DNA of 64,000 nt, taken from assembly GCA_030220185.1 (NCBI GenBank), contig JASPKZ010001240.1, forward strand, positions 779,253 through 843,252, read 5' to 3'. The notes under the pieces were generated by a model. The model did no database searches and was not told where the DNA came from. It saw only the letters and a list, made by a program, of their open reading frames with translations. A program made the position numbers and the translations under genes. How positions within the stretch are numbered: position 1 is the stretch's first letter; the number at the start of each line of letters is the position of its first letter. This DNA comes from Diploptera punctata (Eukaryota; Arthropoda; Insecta; Blattodea; Blaberidae). Positions 1-10,443 of the stretch are shown here, in pieces.

Positions 1-429
1 AATCTACTCTCTTCCACTCTTTCTGTATATTCTTTCCACTGTTTCTTGTTATTAGATACCGTATCTTTTCTTTTATGGAGTAGATCTGCAGTTCTTCATG
101 AATATAATCATTTCTTATCTGGGTCCATTCTAGTACACCCTTTAACTCTTCTTAAAAAAATTTCATCTCGGCTCTTGGATTTTACTTTCTTGTTTGGTAG
201 TGATAATTCAGGATTCGCTCCCATATAAAAGGGCAGGGACTGCCATTATTTTATAAAATTTTAATTTTGTTTGTTTATGGACCTTATTATGCAATGTTCT
301 ATTTATTGGGCCACAAATAACTTGGAACTGTTGAGTTTTATGTTCAATATCTTTATCATATCCATAGCTGATATCACATCCCAAATATTTAAAATGAGAT
401 ACTTGTTCAATCATTTCCTCAAAACCCAA
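1..429 (-). pseudogene. RTE-like LINE, post-RT C-terminal remnant
   Basis: The minus-strand frame from 429 to 208 gives 73 residues with FKYLGCDISY and KFYKIMAVPALLYGSES, the stretch that follows the reverse transcriptase core in RTE-like LINEs. Left of 208 the same homology continues in shifted frames with stops to the window edge, so the copy is broken and runs out of view. The FADD box and all upstream domains are absent. The clade call rests on the C-terminal block shared with longer copies in this window. Confidence 0.7.
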
Positions 430-837
430 ACTTGTTGAAAGAAATTAATTAAAATGCATTTAAGTACTTGAATAAAAATGCAATGATCTCTTTCACTACA
501 TGTTTGATGGGTCCAATATATCCGTATTTCTATCACGAGGTAACTGCTACACCAAGGGGTGAGTTCATTCATCTGGAATTTTTCCCACAAATGCTTCCTG
601 CGCACACGATCTTTTTTACAAATCAATATATTTATATGAAATAGAACAGATGACTAGACTTTTTCTTTCGAAGGTAACCATTTTTTTTTAATTTTTCTCA
701 CCCGAGTTATCACATAAGGGGATACGCATCTGCGAATCCTGTATACTAAGATGAACGCGTTAATCTAAAACAACGTAGTCTATAAACATTACACTGCGGA
801 ATGACAAGAGAATTGTCAATCATTGCATGCAGAAACC
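430..837. other. No recognised feature
   Basis: AT-rich sequence with short T runs. The 71-codon minus frame at 411-626 has no similarity I recognise and looks like chance. Confidence 0.5.
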
Positions 838-1135
838 TATTTTGAAAATTTTCCCAGAGAAGCATCGTGATGTAACAAGGCCGCGTCCAAAAATTTATCT
901 GCCGTTTTTAATTGCAAGGTACTGAAATCGAAAGTAGAATCCAACCCAACGCGGAGGCCGCCAGCCTCCCTTCGTCGAATGAAATGAGGCGGGAAGCGGG
1001 CGCGAACGGCAAAATATTGAATATTATTCAATCTACCCAAAGTAGAAGATTGTATACTCTTTCGGATAAGGCACTTAAATGAAAAAGATTTTGGCAGGCG
1101 ATTTTAATGCCTTGCAGTTAATTGTTTTACACGCT
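838..1135. repeat. Unclassified repeat X, two inverted pieces
   Basis: The segment near 890-925 (CTGCCGTTTTTAATTGCAAGG) and an inverted counterpart near 1095-1125 (TTTTAATGCCTTGCAGTT) match repeats at 27990-28370 and 46960-47130. In between is a GC-rich stretch (about 935-1010). There is no coding signal or defined end, so the class is unknown. Confidence 0.4.
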
Positions 1136-1139
1136 TTAT

Positions 1140-1380
1140 ATTTGCTTTGACCCAGTTATCTAGCTATAAACTATCTATCTCATCTATCTATACTATCGAT
1201 CTATCTATCTATCATATCTAAATCTATCTATCTATCATAATACTATTCTATTCATCCAAATCAAACTCTCTATCTATCTATCTATCTATACTATCTAGCT
1301 ATCTATCTCTCAATGGTATATCTCTCTGCTCCTATCTACTCTAAATACTTCTATCTATCTATCTATCATATCTACGTAAC
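1140..1380. repeat. Degenerate (CTAT)n microsatellite
   Basis: Broken runs of CTAT. The array abuts the end of the composite repeat at 1381, just as a (GATA)n array abuts the other copy at 23820. The microsatellite is therefore probably a terminal tail of that repeat family. Confidence 0.8.
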
Positions 1381-1572
1381 GGAATCTTTCAATGCGATTT
1401 TCAACCACTTAAAATCATTGGATCGACTTGAAACTTTGTATACTTGTAAAGGGCCAATGATAATACAATAATTTCATAAATGTTTTCCAAAATCCTGGCC
1501 AGAATCAGAAGAAAATCAAAATAATAAAAACCGGTATAACAGGTTGCGGACTTATTAACATCGTACTCAATC

Positions 1573-1663
1573 ATTGTAAGAGCTCAGTTGGTAGAGCGGT
1601 GGACTGTAGTGGTATATAATTTCAGTAATCCATAGGTCGCTGGTTCAAATCCGGCCCGGAGGG
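1573..1663 (+). pseudogene. tRNA-Tyr(GUA)-like sequence with intron
   Basis: The D arm (GCTCAGTTGGTAGAGC), an anticodon stem GTGGA/TCCAT with anticodon GTA at 1606-1608, an 18-nt insertion after position 37 (1610-1627) as in intron-bearing nuclear tRNA-Tyr genes, and a T arm GCTGGTTCAAATCCGGC are all visible. The acceptor halves (ATTGTAA and CCGGAGG) do not pair, so a working tRNA is unlikely. Copy 2 lies at 23366-23459 on the minus strand with the same defect. Confidence 0.75.
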
Positions 1664-2041
1664 TTTTTTTAGTAGATTATTACTTTTAGCTCATACTACA
1701 ATAGTATCGAATTTAAAGATATTTACAATTTTATCTTATTCTGTAAAATATTAAAACTAAAAAATAAAAAATAAATAATAGTTTAAAAAACTAAAACAAC
1801 ACGCTTTATTAGAAAACCGAACTAAAAAATGAAAAATAATTTTAATTTCCAACACGCTTGGGATAAAATTATACTGGTCAACAAAAAAATCATCTCCAAC
1901 ACATCTAGAATAAAACTAGAGTTATCTAAAAAAAATGATTTTACCATGAAAAGTGTAGGGTGTTTTTTGTAGTTCTTACGTTTTGTTCTTAGAGACTTTA
2001 CTTTTACCAATATCTCTTTATTATCAAATATATTAATTGAT

Positions 2042-2357
2042 GGGGGCACGCCGTAGCGCAGTGGTTAAGGCACTGCGCTATAAGCCGGAAGGTCGAGGGT
2101 TCGAGTCCCGGTGGGGTCAGGATTTTTAAACTGACCCAAACCTTCTGGCGGCACTATGGCCCTGGGGTCGACTCAGCCTCTAACTTAAATGAGTACCAGA
2201 CGCTTGTTCTGGGGTAAAGGCGGCCGTCACGCAGGGCTGACAACCCGGCTGACATCAAGTGCCGATTGTCAAGAAAAAGTGGGAGCCTTAACCTCCTACT
2301 GCCCCAAAGGCCTCCTGAGGCCTGTAGTGGGATCACTTTACCTTTTTATATTACCGG
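2042..2357 (+). mobile_element. tRNA-derived SINE inserted in foldback loop
   Basis: The head has a Pol III box A (TAGCGCAGTGGTTAAGGC) and box B (GGGTTCGAGTCCC). The element is bounded by the duplication TAATTGAT at 2034-2041 and 2358-2365. The uninterrupted copy of the same host repeat at about 22977-23000 shows the empty site, which fixes both ends. Length is 316 bp. No A-rich tail is obvious. Confidence 0.85.
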
Positions 2358-2585
2358 TAATTGATATAGAGCACTCCACGCTTTTGATGGTAAATTAATT
2401 TTTTTATAAATAACTCTAATTTTATTCTGGATATGTTGGAGATAATTTTTTTGTTGACCAGTTTAATTTTATCCCAAGCGTGTTTGAAATTAAAATTATT
2501 TTTAATATTTTAGTTCGGTTTTAAATAAAGCGTGTTTTTTTAGTCTTTTTAAACTATTATTTATTTTTTACTCGGTCTTAGTACA

Positions 2586-3080
2586 TGGCGACGCTTCTCG
2601 AAAGAAATATAAAGATATGACCAGCATGCAATGATATATAGTTTTCTTGTGAGACAATACTTAGAACAATACTGCCACAAACAAACACACTTATACATTA
2701 CACTTTTAGAATGAGCAATTCAGATGCGGTACTACACCAGGTCACTGATGAGGCATAACAATTAGTCAAACAGAATACAACACACACGTAAAACAGGTAC
2801 AATTTTCAAAATATATACTGGACACTATTATCTAAAACAGCACATAGTATACACGCTGCCGCGCCGAAGGCAACATATGCTATTATGTAATAAAACAGAG
2901 TTGAAATCAAAGACACCAACCATAAAACGCTACCAGCACCATCGATACAATTCATATATGGAACAAAAACACATAGGCCTGGAATAAAAAAAAAATCTGG
3001 TAAACCGTAAAACACATACAAGGCACAAATCATTCGCAACACGCACTTATAAATAACAAAACATATGCATATACATTCCA
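2586..3080. other. No recognised feature
   Basis: AT-rich with scattered CA-rich stretches. The 91-codon minus frame at 2806-3081 is hydrophobic but has no recognisable family. Confidence 0.45.
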
Positions 3081-3346
3081 CCGCTGTGGTCTCGAGGTAG
3101 CGTGCTGCCTTGTCACGCAGCGGATCCGGGTTCGATCCCCGCTCGGGACAAATTTCCTGGATGAGTTTTTTCGGGATTTTTCCTTACCTGTAAGACAAAT
3201 GTCAGGAAGCTTAGGGCCCAAAGGTCCCCGAAAATCAACGGAAGCTACCACACCTATAATTCCCTAGAATAGCTGGAAAGCATAACATTAAAATGCTATG
3301 ATTGCAGTGAAAGACCTGCTCTCGGGCAGAATTACTATGGATGGAT
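3081..3346 (+). mobile_element. tRNA-derived SINE, 'CCGCTGTGG' family
   Basis: Starts CCGCTGTGGTCTCGAGGTAG with box B GGGTTCGATCCC near 3130 and ends at the family 3' block AGAATTACTATGGATGGA. Five other copies occur at 19256, 31485, 40741, 58677 and 60579. This copy lacks the internal GAT-rich segment of the longer ones. A Pol III transcript moved by a LINE partner is the known mode for such elements. Confidence 0.85.
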
Positions 3347-3660
3347 GCATGCATGTACAGATAAAGATAAAGCGTAAATATTCAGGACATTTGAATGCCA
3401 ACCCAGCACATACTGAAATTGCATAACCTGCAAAAAATTAAATTATATGATAAATAATCAAAATAGCAAAGGTCAAATCATATGACCATAATAAATGTTA
3501 CCTTTTTTCTCAGGAACACTCCATTTTGTCACTACTCGACCGTGGGATCGTTCTTACATTGTTTTGGCTAATAAAAATCACAAGATAATGTCGAAAAATT
3601 CCACAGTAATTATATAATAATAATGTATAGCGCACAATGTGCAAAGATTAGTTAATCAAT
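3347..3660. other. No recognised feature
   Basis: AT-rich spacer with no ORF, tRNA or repeat recognised. Confidence 0.5.
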
Positions 3661-3666
3661 ATTAGT

Positions 3667-4088
3667 TTATCTGTCCATACAGAATCCTGTCAGAGATTGC
3701 CCTCTGTTTTTGCACTTTAGCACATGGTATCTCTCGCATAACATACCGCATCGCTCGCACACGCATTCTGGTCCCGGGTCATGAAACTGTTTCATTTTGC
3801 ACAGTCTGTGATGGAAGCCGTGTACTGCTAGCCGGGTCACTAGGTGTCGTAGTTCGGCTTCTTCCAGTCTTCTGAGATCATGGCATCGGTGTTGTAGAAA
3901 TCGGTCCAAATGGATTCTTCTTTCAGCTGCAGCTCTCTTAGTACAGTATTATAGCTCGCTGTAGATGGCAGGAATAGTTTCAATCGGAGCTCTTCTATGA
4001 GAAATAGCTCCTTTGTCAGTTCATAGACCGTACGGGAGGGTGCGAACTTTGACAGACCAGCTGCCTTTTTCAAATACATGGATTTCAC
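3667..4088 (-). pseudogene. LINE ORF2-like C-terminal fragment (class unsure)
   Basis: Two overlapping minus frames (4088-3840 and 3909-3667) join across a frameshift near 3850-3900. The second has a Cys/His cluster, CVCERCGMLCERYHVLKC, preceded by LVTRLAVHGFHHRLCKMK. Such a cluster after a helical region is seen at the C end of several LINE ORF2 proteins. No RT motif is present, so the clade cannot be set. Confidence 0.4.
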
Positions 4089-4109
4089 TTTTTCCAGGAG
4101 TCTAAAGCT

Positions 4110-4530
4110 GTTGGTGTCCAGATGATCCCATATCAGTTGAAGACCGTATGTGGCTATGGGTACAAATTATATCATCATCATTTTCTTCTTCTTCAAGGTA
4201 TGGGATGGGACTACTGGTCCGTTCCGCTCCCTACAGCACAATATATTACAGTTCGTCCTTCCAACGTCGTTTCGATCTTTCTACATTTCCTTGGCCTAGA
4301 AGTAGCACATTTTAGAATGACAACGGGCCACGACTGTCTGACAAAACACCTTGACAAAAACAATGTTCTGTCTTCACCGAAATGCATTTTATGCAATCAC
4401 CCTGATGAAGAAATGACGAAGGTCATCTGAACAACTGTATCGCTGCCAAACATAAAGATTCTAAGAGCTCAAGACTGCTAATGACTTCAGTGTTAGATGC
4501 AGCACATTAGAGAACAACAACACATTTTTT
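4110..4530 (+). pseudogene. LINE ORF2-like C-terminal fragment, opposite strand
   Basis: The plus frame at 4122-4430 contains VAHFRMTTGHDCLTKHL followed by CILCNHPDEEMT. This resembles the 'RLxTGH...HL...CPxC' end of RNase-H-type LINE ORF2 proteins. It breaks at a stop at 4430 and the homology fades by 4530. It faces the fragment at 3667-4088, so the two are separate remnants. Confidence 0.45.
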
Positions 4531-4569
4531 TCGGCCTTCAGGTCTATATGTGTTTTGATAAAAGATTAT

Positions 4570-6110
4570 TTGGCATTCTTTGTACATGTTCAAATCATTT
4601 ACATTTATTTCTTCATATTCTCTCGTTTATATTATATAGTTGTAATTCATCTCTGATGTCTTGACTTCTCTTTTGATCTCTTAAAGGTACACCAGCAACG
4701 GATCTCAGAAATCTCATTTATATTGTCTCAATTTTATGTTTATCAGAGTTCGTTAAAAGCCAAGTCTCAGATCCGTATGTTAACGTTGGAACGGCTATTG
4801 TTGTGTACAGTTTTAATTGAGTTTCCCTTGTGGTCTTATTTCTCAAATATCTTCTTATTGAACCACATATCTGTTGAATCATCATCATCATCATCATCAT
4901 GACTCCAGGGATTAGGCAATTGCCCGTTCCGACTTCATAATGCATCAGCCCAACGTCTTCTAGGTCTTTCCTCTTGCTTGATAATTTCTTGCTAACAATG
5001 GATATCTCTCCTTACTCATTCCATCCATATGATCAATCCATTTCTGTCTGTAATTCGTGACCTTATCCAATAAAGGCTGTACTTTCAATTCTTCTCTTAT
5101 GTCCTCATTTCTTATTCTATCAAGTCTTGTACATCCTTTTACTTGTCTTAGGAACCTCATCTCCGCCGTCTGTATTCTATCCTTCTGTTTTTTCATTGGA
5201 GCCCAAGTTTCACATCCATACAGTATTGTGGAAACCGCCATAACATTATACATTTTTATCTTGGTTTCTTTTCTAATTTTATTTTTGAATGTTCTCTGTA
5301 TTGTTCCACACACCGTCTGAAATTTACTTATTTTGGAGTCAATATCTCTTTCCACATTGTAGCCAACATCACAGCCCAAATATTTGAAACTAAAACACCT
5401 GTTCCATACTTTGATTTTCTAAAATAATTTTGGATCTCACTGGATATCTTTCTCTAAAAGCCATGGTCTTCGTTTTCCTTACAGAAATCTTTAGATCATA
5501 TAATTTACATATTTCATTTAATGCATGCATAGAATTCTGTAAGTCGTCTTCATTTTTCTGTATTATGATTACATCGTCAGCAAATAGAAGATTATTTATG
5601 CACACTTTATTATCTATTGTTATTCCTGGATTCACTAAAACTTTCCATTTACCAAATATCGTCTATATATCATATCTGTTGAAATTTCCCTAATTTCTTC
5701 TCCATATCCAAATTTTGAAGATACGATACCATGCGTCCCAGATAATTAAAACAAGTTACTTGTTCAGTAATGCTTGCTCCAATTACGATTTTTGTCCATT
5801 TATGCCGAGTTCCAATAAATGCCATGGATTTTCTTTTCTCTGTTGATATCTTCAAATTATGTTTTATTAGTTTCAAAAATTTATAAACTGGTTTTTGTAG
5901 CTGATTTTCTGGTACAATGATCTGGTCGTCGGCAAATAAAAGCCAGTTCATTTACCATGTACTAATGATATCGTCTAAATATATATTAAAAAGTATTGGC
6001 GAAAGTGGGCAACCTTGTCGAAGGTCATTGTTGATTTCTAGTAAGTTTCTCCAGGACCATGTACTTTACCTAAACGAATTTTTGTCAGTAACTATATTTA
6101 ATTCTATAAA
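4570..6110 (-). pseudogene. RTE-like LINE split by a nested RTE copy
   Basis: The 5' half at 5671-6110 has degraded RT motif B (near 6000-6040) and a LLFADD box at the start of the 5951-5670 frame. The 3' half at 4570-4878 carries LKLYTTIAVPTLTYGSETW. The halves are one copy: both borders show CATATCTGTTGAA (4866-4878 and 5671-5683), the duplication made when the element at 4879-5670 jumped in. Stops and frameshifts make it dead. Confidence 0.75.
4879..5670 (-). mobile_element. Nested 5'-truncated RTE-like LINE, (GAT)n tail
   Basis: A 792-bp insertion bounded by a 13-bp target duplication. Minus frames 5635-5390 (LLFADDVII) and 5379-4960 (MYNVMAVSTILYGCETW, then KGCTRLDRIRNEDI) give RT motif C to the C-terminal domain. 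One frameshift lies near 5385. The 3' tail is the ATC run at 4880-4900, i.e. (GAT)n on its own strand. It is 5'-truncated inside RT. Confidence 0.85.
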
Positions 6111-6189
6111 CGTCAGTGACAGTTCATTCAAAATTCGCAGTAATAATTAATCTTGTTTCATGTTTACCTATTACACAATTATTTTACAG

Positions 6190-7690
6190 TCTCCGACGAG
6201 TCCAATCGCTGCAGTTTATTTTTTGTAGCTATCACTTCAAACTGACTAGCTTTTTGTCCTCGACACAGATTATAAAGGGCGGAGAGGGAAATTCCTAGGC
6301 CATTGATCGAGACATTTCCAGTCTGGAAATTTCTGGTAATCGATCTTTCCTAACAGACTAATTAGTGCCTTAGATATATTCGAACTAATGGATCTGTGCC
6401 GCTATAGCGCTGACATCGTTCTTAGAAAAGTACACGCTCATACACACACCATTTCACCGCACTCCCCTCCCACTGCGTCAAAGAGCAGCCATCGAGTAGG
6501 GATGTTGCCAAACTTCCCCCAGTGTCATGGCTCTTGAATATTGAATAATGCAAGGTTGCAGTTGAGTTGACAACACTGGAGTGCAAGTGCAAGAGAGAGA
6601 AAGAAAAGAGAGAGAGAGAGATAGGAATGCAAGGAGGGAAATTATTTGCAGAATCAGAAATGGCAGTAGGCTTTAGTTCGCATATCCTACGGGGGCACAG
6701 ATCTATGGAAAGGGAATGCAGACGTGTCGATAATCTGCGTAGATCCTTCGACTCGCGAGTCGGCGACTCACGTATCTATTTTTACCAATGCAAGATCACT
6801 ATTCTCGCCGTTACCCGTGAAATTCAAACGCAGCTATACGACGAGTCACATTATTTTCTATTCGTTCGTCTCCACGAATACCAAAATCGACATGTTTTTC
6901 TTAAAGGAGCTTCAAGCATAATGTTGTATAACTACGCCACAAAGTATCTAGAATTGTTTGAACAGATTGTACAATATGCTACATGATGTTTTCACTAAAG
7001 TAGAATAGCTGTTCTCGCTTAACTGTCTGTCGGCCGTTTAAGGTTTTTCTTCCGTTACGTTCCTCAGTGCTACGCTACTTCATTGTATATTTTATTTTAT
7101 GATTTATCAGCTGAGGGATTTAGAATCGCTCACTGCTTTCGCAAGTGTATAAAAATATTAACACTTCAAAAGTGAAGCAAAATGAAAAAACGATTTGCAT
7201 ATTTCTATTGTAGAGATAAGGTTTTCGCAATTTGTATTAAATTAGACTTGATTGCGGCCGGGGATAGGAAATTACAGCTGGTTACAATGGCTTGGATATT
7301 TATGGCGTAGAACATCCCCGTGGGAGGGAGGTAGCCATCAATATTGTAATGAAAGTGATAGCGCCGGGGAGAAGGAAATCACAACATGGCCGCTAATTGC
7401 TTACAGCGTTTTATTAACTCGATACATAAATCCAAATTTATTCGATTAGATAAAGTTATAAGCTATCAATATTACGATTCCATCGTTTGTCAATCAGAGA
7501 TAATAATTCAATTCACCCTTCTGTCGGGAAAAAAAAACTTAATTTTTACGATTCTGAATGATTATTCTAGCAAAATGAAATAAACAATTTATGTTTTTTA
7601 TGGATAGTATATAAATGAATATATTTTCCATCATATTTTTGGTGCCACAGTTATTATATTAACTTCTCGAGAAATAGCATAGGTGATAAA
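6190..7690. other. 1.5 kb without recognised repeat or gene
   Basis: This is the longest stretch where I see no transposon signature. It has a GA-rich patch (6585-6625) and a 139-codon plus frame (6567-6986) with no family I recognise. It has no CpG-rich promoter or clear splice pattern. It may be low-copy host sequence, but this is not shown. Confidence 0.4.
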
Positions 7691-8317
7691 CACACACAAT
7701 AATTACAAACAGGAATGAGATGAACAAGAAAAGTAAACACATGTTCAATTATGGTAATGCGTGCTTTTATGCATTACAAGGACTCTTGTCGTCCCAATTC
7801 CTCTAAAAAAACGTTGAACTGAGAATACATAAAACAGTTATTCTTCAAGTTACGTTATACGAATGCGAAACGCGGACTCTTACTTGTAAGGAAGGAGAAA
7901 AGATTATGAGTATTTGAAAATAAAGTTTTAGAAAAGATAAAATAGAAGAGTATAGGAGCTAATGGTATGAATATGTCTGAAGAATGGATACCAACAGATT
8001 GCCTTGGAAAAAACTGAACTATTAATCGAGAAGAGGAAAAAGAGATCGGGGAAACGAACCAATAATTTTAACTGTTGTAAGAAGAAAAGAATAAGGAAGG
8101 TTTTTGGACTAAAGAAAGAAGAACAGTGAGGTGAATGGAGAAGACTACTTAACAGTGAGCTATATGATCTTTTTATGAAACCAGATATAATAAGAACACT
8201 CAAGTATCGTAGACGGCGATGTGCAGGACATATGGCACGAATGGGGAATGAAAGAGAAGTATGGAGGCTACTTACAGGAAAACCAGAGGGAAAACGCCCA
8301 GTTGGTATACCACACAG
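7690..8317 (+). pseudogene. RTE-like LINE fragment (467-codon family), degraded
   Basis: Matches the family of the intact frame at 32418-33821: the NEM..., LYECETRTLT and GHMARMGNERE-like blocks occur in order, in several frames. About 140 bp (7945-8085) of unrelated LINE tail-like sequence lies inside. The 3' end is cut at KPEGKRPVG by the MITE-A copy starting at 8318. Confidence 0.7.
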
Positions 8318-8950
8318 TGACTCGTGAATTTATTTAGAGGATTTGGAAATAAAAAGTGGCATTTGTTAGAACTATTCAACGAATAAATTAATTAAAAAAT
8401 CATCATTTAAATACAGTTATTTTATAATATTTATAAATTTAATGTAAATGGCGATAATTGAAAACAAATCAGAAATGGATAGTTGTTTCTTTGTTTATCC
8501 ACTGCAACTTGATTATATTATTTAATGTCAAATACAATAGCAATATTGTAAGAATGCACCCTAGTGGAGAAAAGATGAAACGCATCAAACTGTATATTAT
8601 AACCAACATTGTAGGTTATTAATTAATTTTTCTAGTAAACAACTCACTAAAATCATTATTTAAAACACAATCATTGAACACGCAATTATCAAATGTGTAG
8701 TTCGAAGGAATCTGTTCATTATTTGTTATATTTGATGTATTTGTTGGAGAGTCAGTCACTGCAAAGTAATGTTCTGACTTGTTCAGGATATTAAAAAGAA
8801 GGAGCTTTCTTTATCACAAAAGGGGGAAACGGTAAAAAGGAATTCAAAAAAGAATGAGTGAAATACGACTCTCAATGGCTGTAAAACAGAATTCACTGAA
8901 ACATGATTGGCCATTGCCTCTCATATAGGGAATGAGTTAAATAGACTATT
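8318..8950 (+). mobile_element. MITE-A, copy 1 (oldest)
   Basis: Shares GTGGCATTTGTTAG, the internal TTTAATGTAAA.GGCGAT block and the 3' GAGTTAAATAG end with the copies at 15597, 53331 and 59166, but is more diverged. It carries no transposase. It is inserted in an RTE-like LINE, as is the copy at 59166. The superfamily is unknown. Confidence 0.65.
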
Positions 8951-9270
8951 TGATGTCTTGAAGTAATATTTTAATTGTTGAGATGCTAGTTTTATTCAAC
9001 AAACAACTTTACAAGAACTATTTAGATTCTATTCAAAGTAAACACTTATGCATTAAATATTTTTACAGTATTAGAATATTAGTTTATTTTAATCTAAGAC
9101 TTACGACTAAATATCCTTCTTTATATTCGACCAATCAAAATACAGTCATGAATCTGGTTTGTTTACATTACAACTGGAACTTAGTAAGAGGAACTGAATA
9201 AACAATTAGATCGCGAGGTATATCTCAGGATTTTGGGGATGACGCAATTTTTTATTGACACTTTTTTAAA
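8951..9270. other. No recognised feature
   Basis: AT-rich. The 72-codon frame at 8983-9201 shows no family signature. Confidence 0.5.
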
Positions 9271-9599
9271 TCTAATCTAATATATAAAAATGAATGTTTG
9301 TTTGTTCGTACTTTATGCGCGGCCATGCCGTTGATCTGATTGTGATGGCCCTTTTTACAAAAAGTTCAGGAGATTCCCGGGATGAACATAGGCTATAAGA
9401 GAATTGTAATACTCAACTCCTACCCCTTAAAAATCGCCCTTTGTAGTGGAAAACATGAAAAAAGTAGCTCTTTGGACGCTTAAATGGCTTACGCTGCCTA
9501 AACCATAACAAACACACAACATTAATGTACACAGAATTGAATATCTCAAAAAGCTCTACAAAAAAGTCCCCGACAGCATATGTTTATCACTTACGGATA

Positions 9600-10040
9600 A
9601 CTCGCAATAATAATTTTTGTCTTTCGTTGATGCCAAGAAGATCGAGACAAGTACGTAGATTCCTGTGCAAGCATAGCAGGATATGGCGATTATTCTTTTA
9701 CTGATAACTCACAATAACGAATTTTGTCTTTTAGCTCATTTATGCCAAGAAGATCGAGGTAAGGTCATTCCCGGGTAACACCGGGTAATCAGCACGGGGA
9801 ATCTTAATATACGATAAACGATAAACGTTTATAATTATTTTTCATTTTACTTATTCAAGTAATCATAAGAAGTACATTAAATTTTGTCATTCAGCTCATT
9901 TATGCCAAGAAGATCGATGAGTAGATTCCCGGACAACGTCGGGTAAACAGCACGGAGTATATAAAAATAATTTATATAAATTTTTCCTTTTACTTACTTA
10001 ACTACATATAAAACACATTAATTTTGGTATTTCAGCTCAT
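9600..10040 (+). repeat. Helitron-internal minisatellite
   Basis: The unit, roughly 110-160 bp, contains TGCCAAGAAGATCGA, then ATTCCCGG.CAAC.CCGGGTAA, then TTTTTCCTTTTACTTA and ACACATTAATTTT. Starts of TGCCAAGAAG fall at 9631, 9743 and 9903. Related units lie at 35640-35910 in Helitron-like element 2. Spacing and unit sequence are too irregular for CRISPR, and no cas gene is present. Confidence 0.7.
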
Positions 10041-10050
10041 ATATTTATCT

Positions 10051-10379
10051 AGTGCCAGAAAGTCTAAATTAGAACTTGTCACAAATAAGGAAATTAGAAA
10101 CATAATGGAAGCAGAAGAAAGCATAATTGCAAGAATTGAGGAGAAGGAATTAAAGTGGTTAGGACATGTTTTAAGAATGGAAGATGAACGATGGCCGAAG
10201 CAACTATATGAATGGCATCCGAACAGAAAGAAGAAAAGAGGAAGACCAAGGTTAACATGGAAGGAAAACATGAAGACAGTAATGCAAGCTAGAGGGCTAA
10301 GCATCGAAGATGCCCAAGACCGTATGCTTTGGAGGTTTGGCATGGGAAGACGGCAGCAGCTGTAAAAACCCGAAGATAG
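10051..10379 (+). pseudogene. RTE-like LINE 3' end with (GATA)n tail
   Basis: The frame to 10365 gives ARIEEKELKWLGHVLRM, then KKRGRPRLTW and the ending GMGRRQQL, followed by a short GATA tail. It is almost identical to the 3' third of the copy at 54469-55209. Only the post-RT domain survives, a typical 5' truncation. It sits inside a minisatellite unit of the Helitron-like element, so it is the younger of the two. Confidence 0.85.
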
Positions 10380-10443
10380 ATAGATAAATTATTTTTCCTT
10401 CTACTTATTCAACTAAACATAAAAGCACATTAATTTTCAATTA

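Larger units (their letters stand above)
1381..2585 (+). repeat. Composite repeat, copy 1 (tail unit, tRNA-Tyr-like, foldback)
   Basis: In order: a ~180-bp AT-rich unit, a tRNA-Tyr-like block with an intron, a ~115-bp spacer, and a foldback whose arms lie about 1778-1990 and 2366-2575. The whole order recurs inverted at 22776-23820, so this is a repeat family and not a host locus. A later SINE sits in the foldback loop at 2042-2357. The family is unnamed to me; it could be a composite of a MITE and a tRNA-bearing element. Confidence 0.65.

Noticed and set aside
1573..1663. Functional tRNA-Tyr gene
   Set aside because: The acceptor stem cannot pair, and the copy at 23366 shares long flanks and the same defect.
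2154..2398. Short frames over the SINE at 2042-2357
   Set aside because: Non-coding SINE body; no conservation as protein.
9600..10040. Possible CRISPR-like array
   Set aside because: The repeat units are 110-160 bp, diverged and within a Helitron-like element of a eukaryote. No uniform repeat-spacer pattern and no cas gene.
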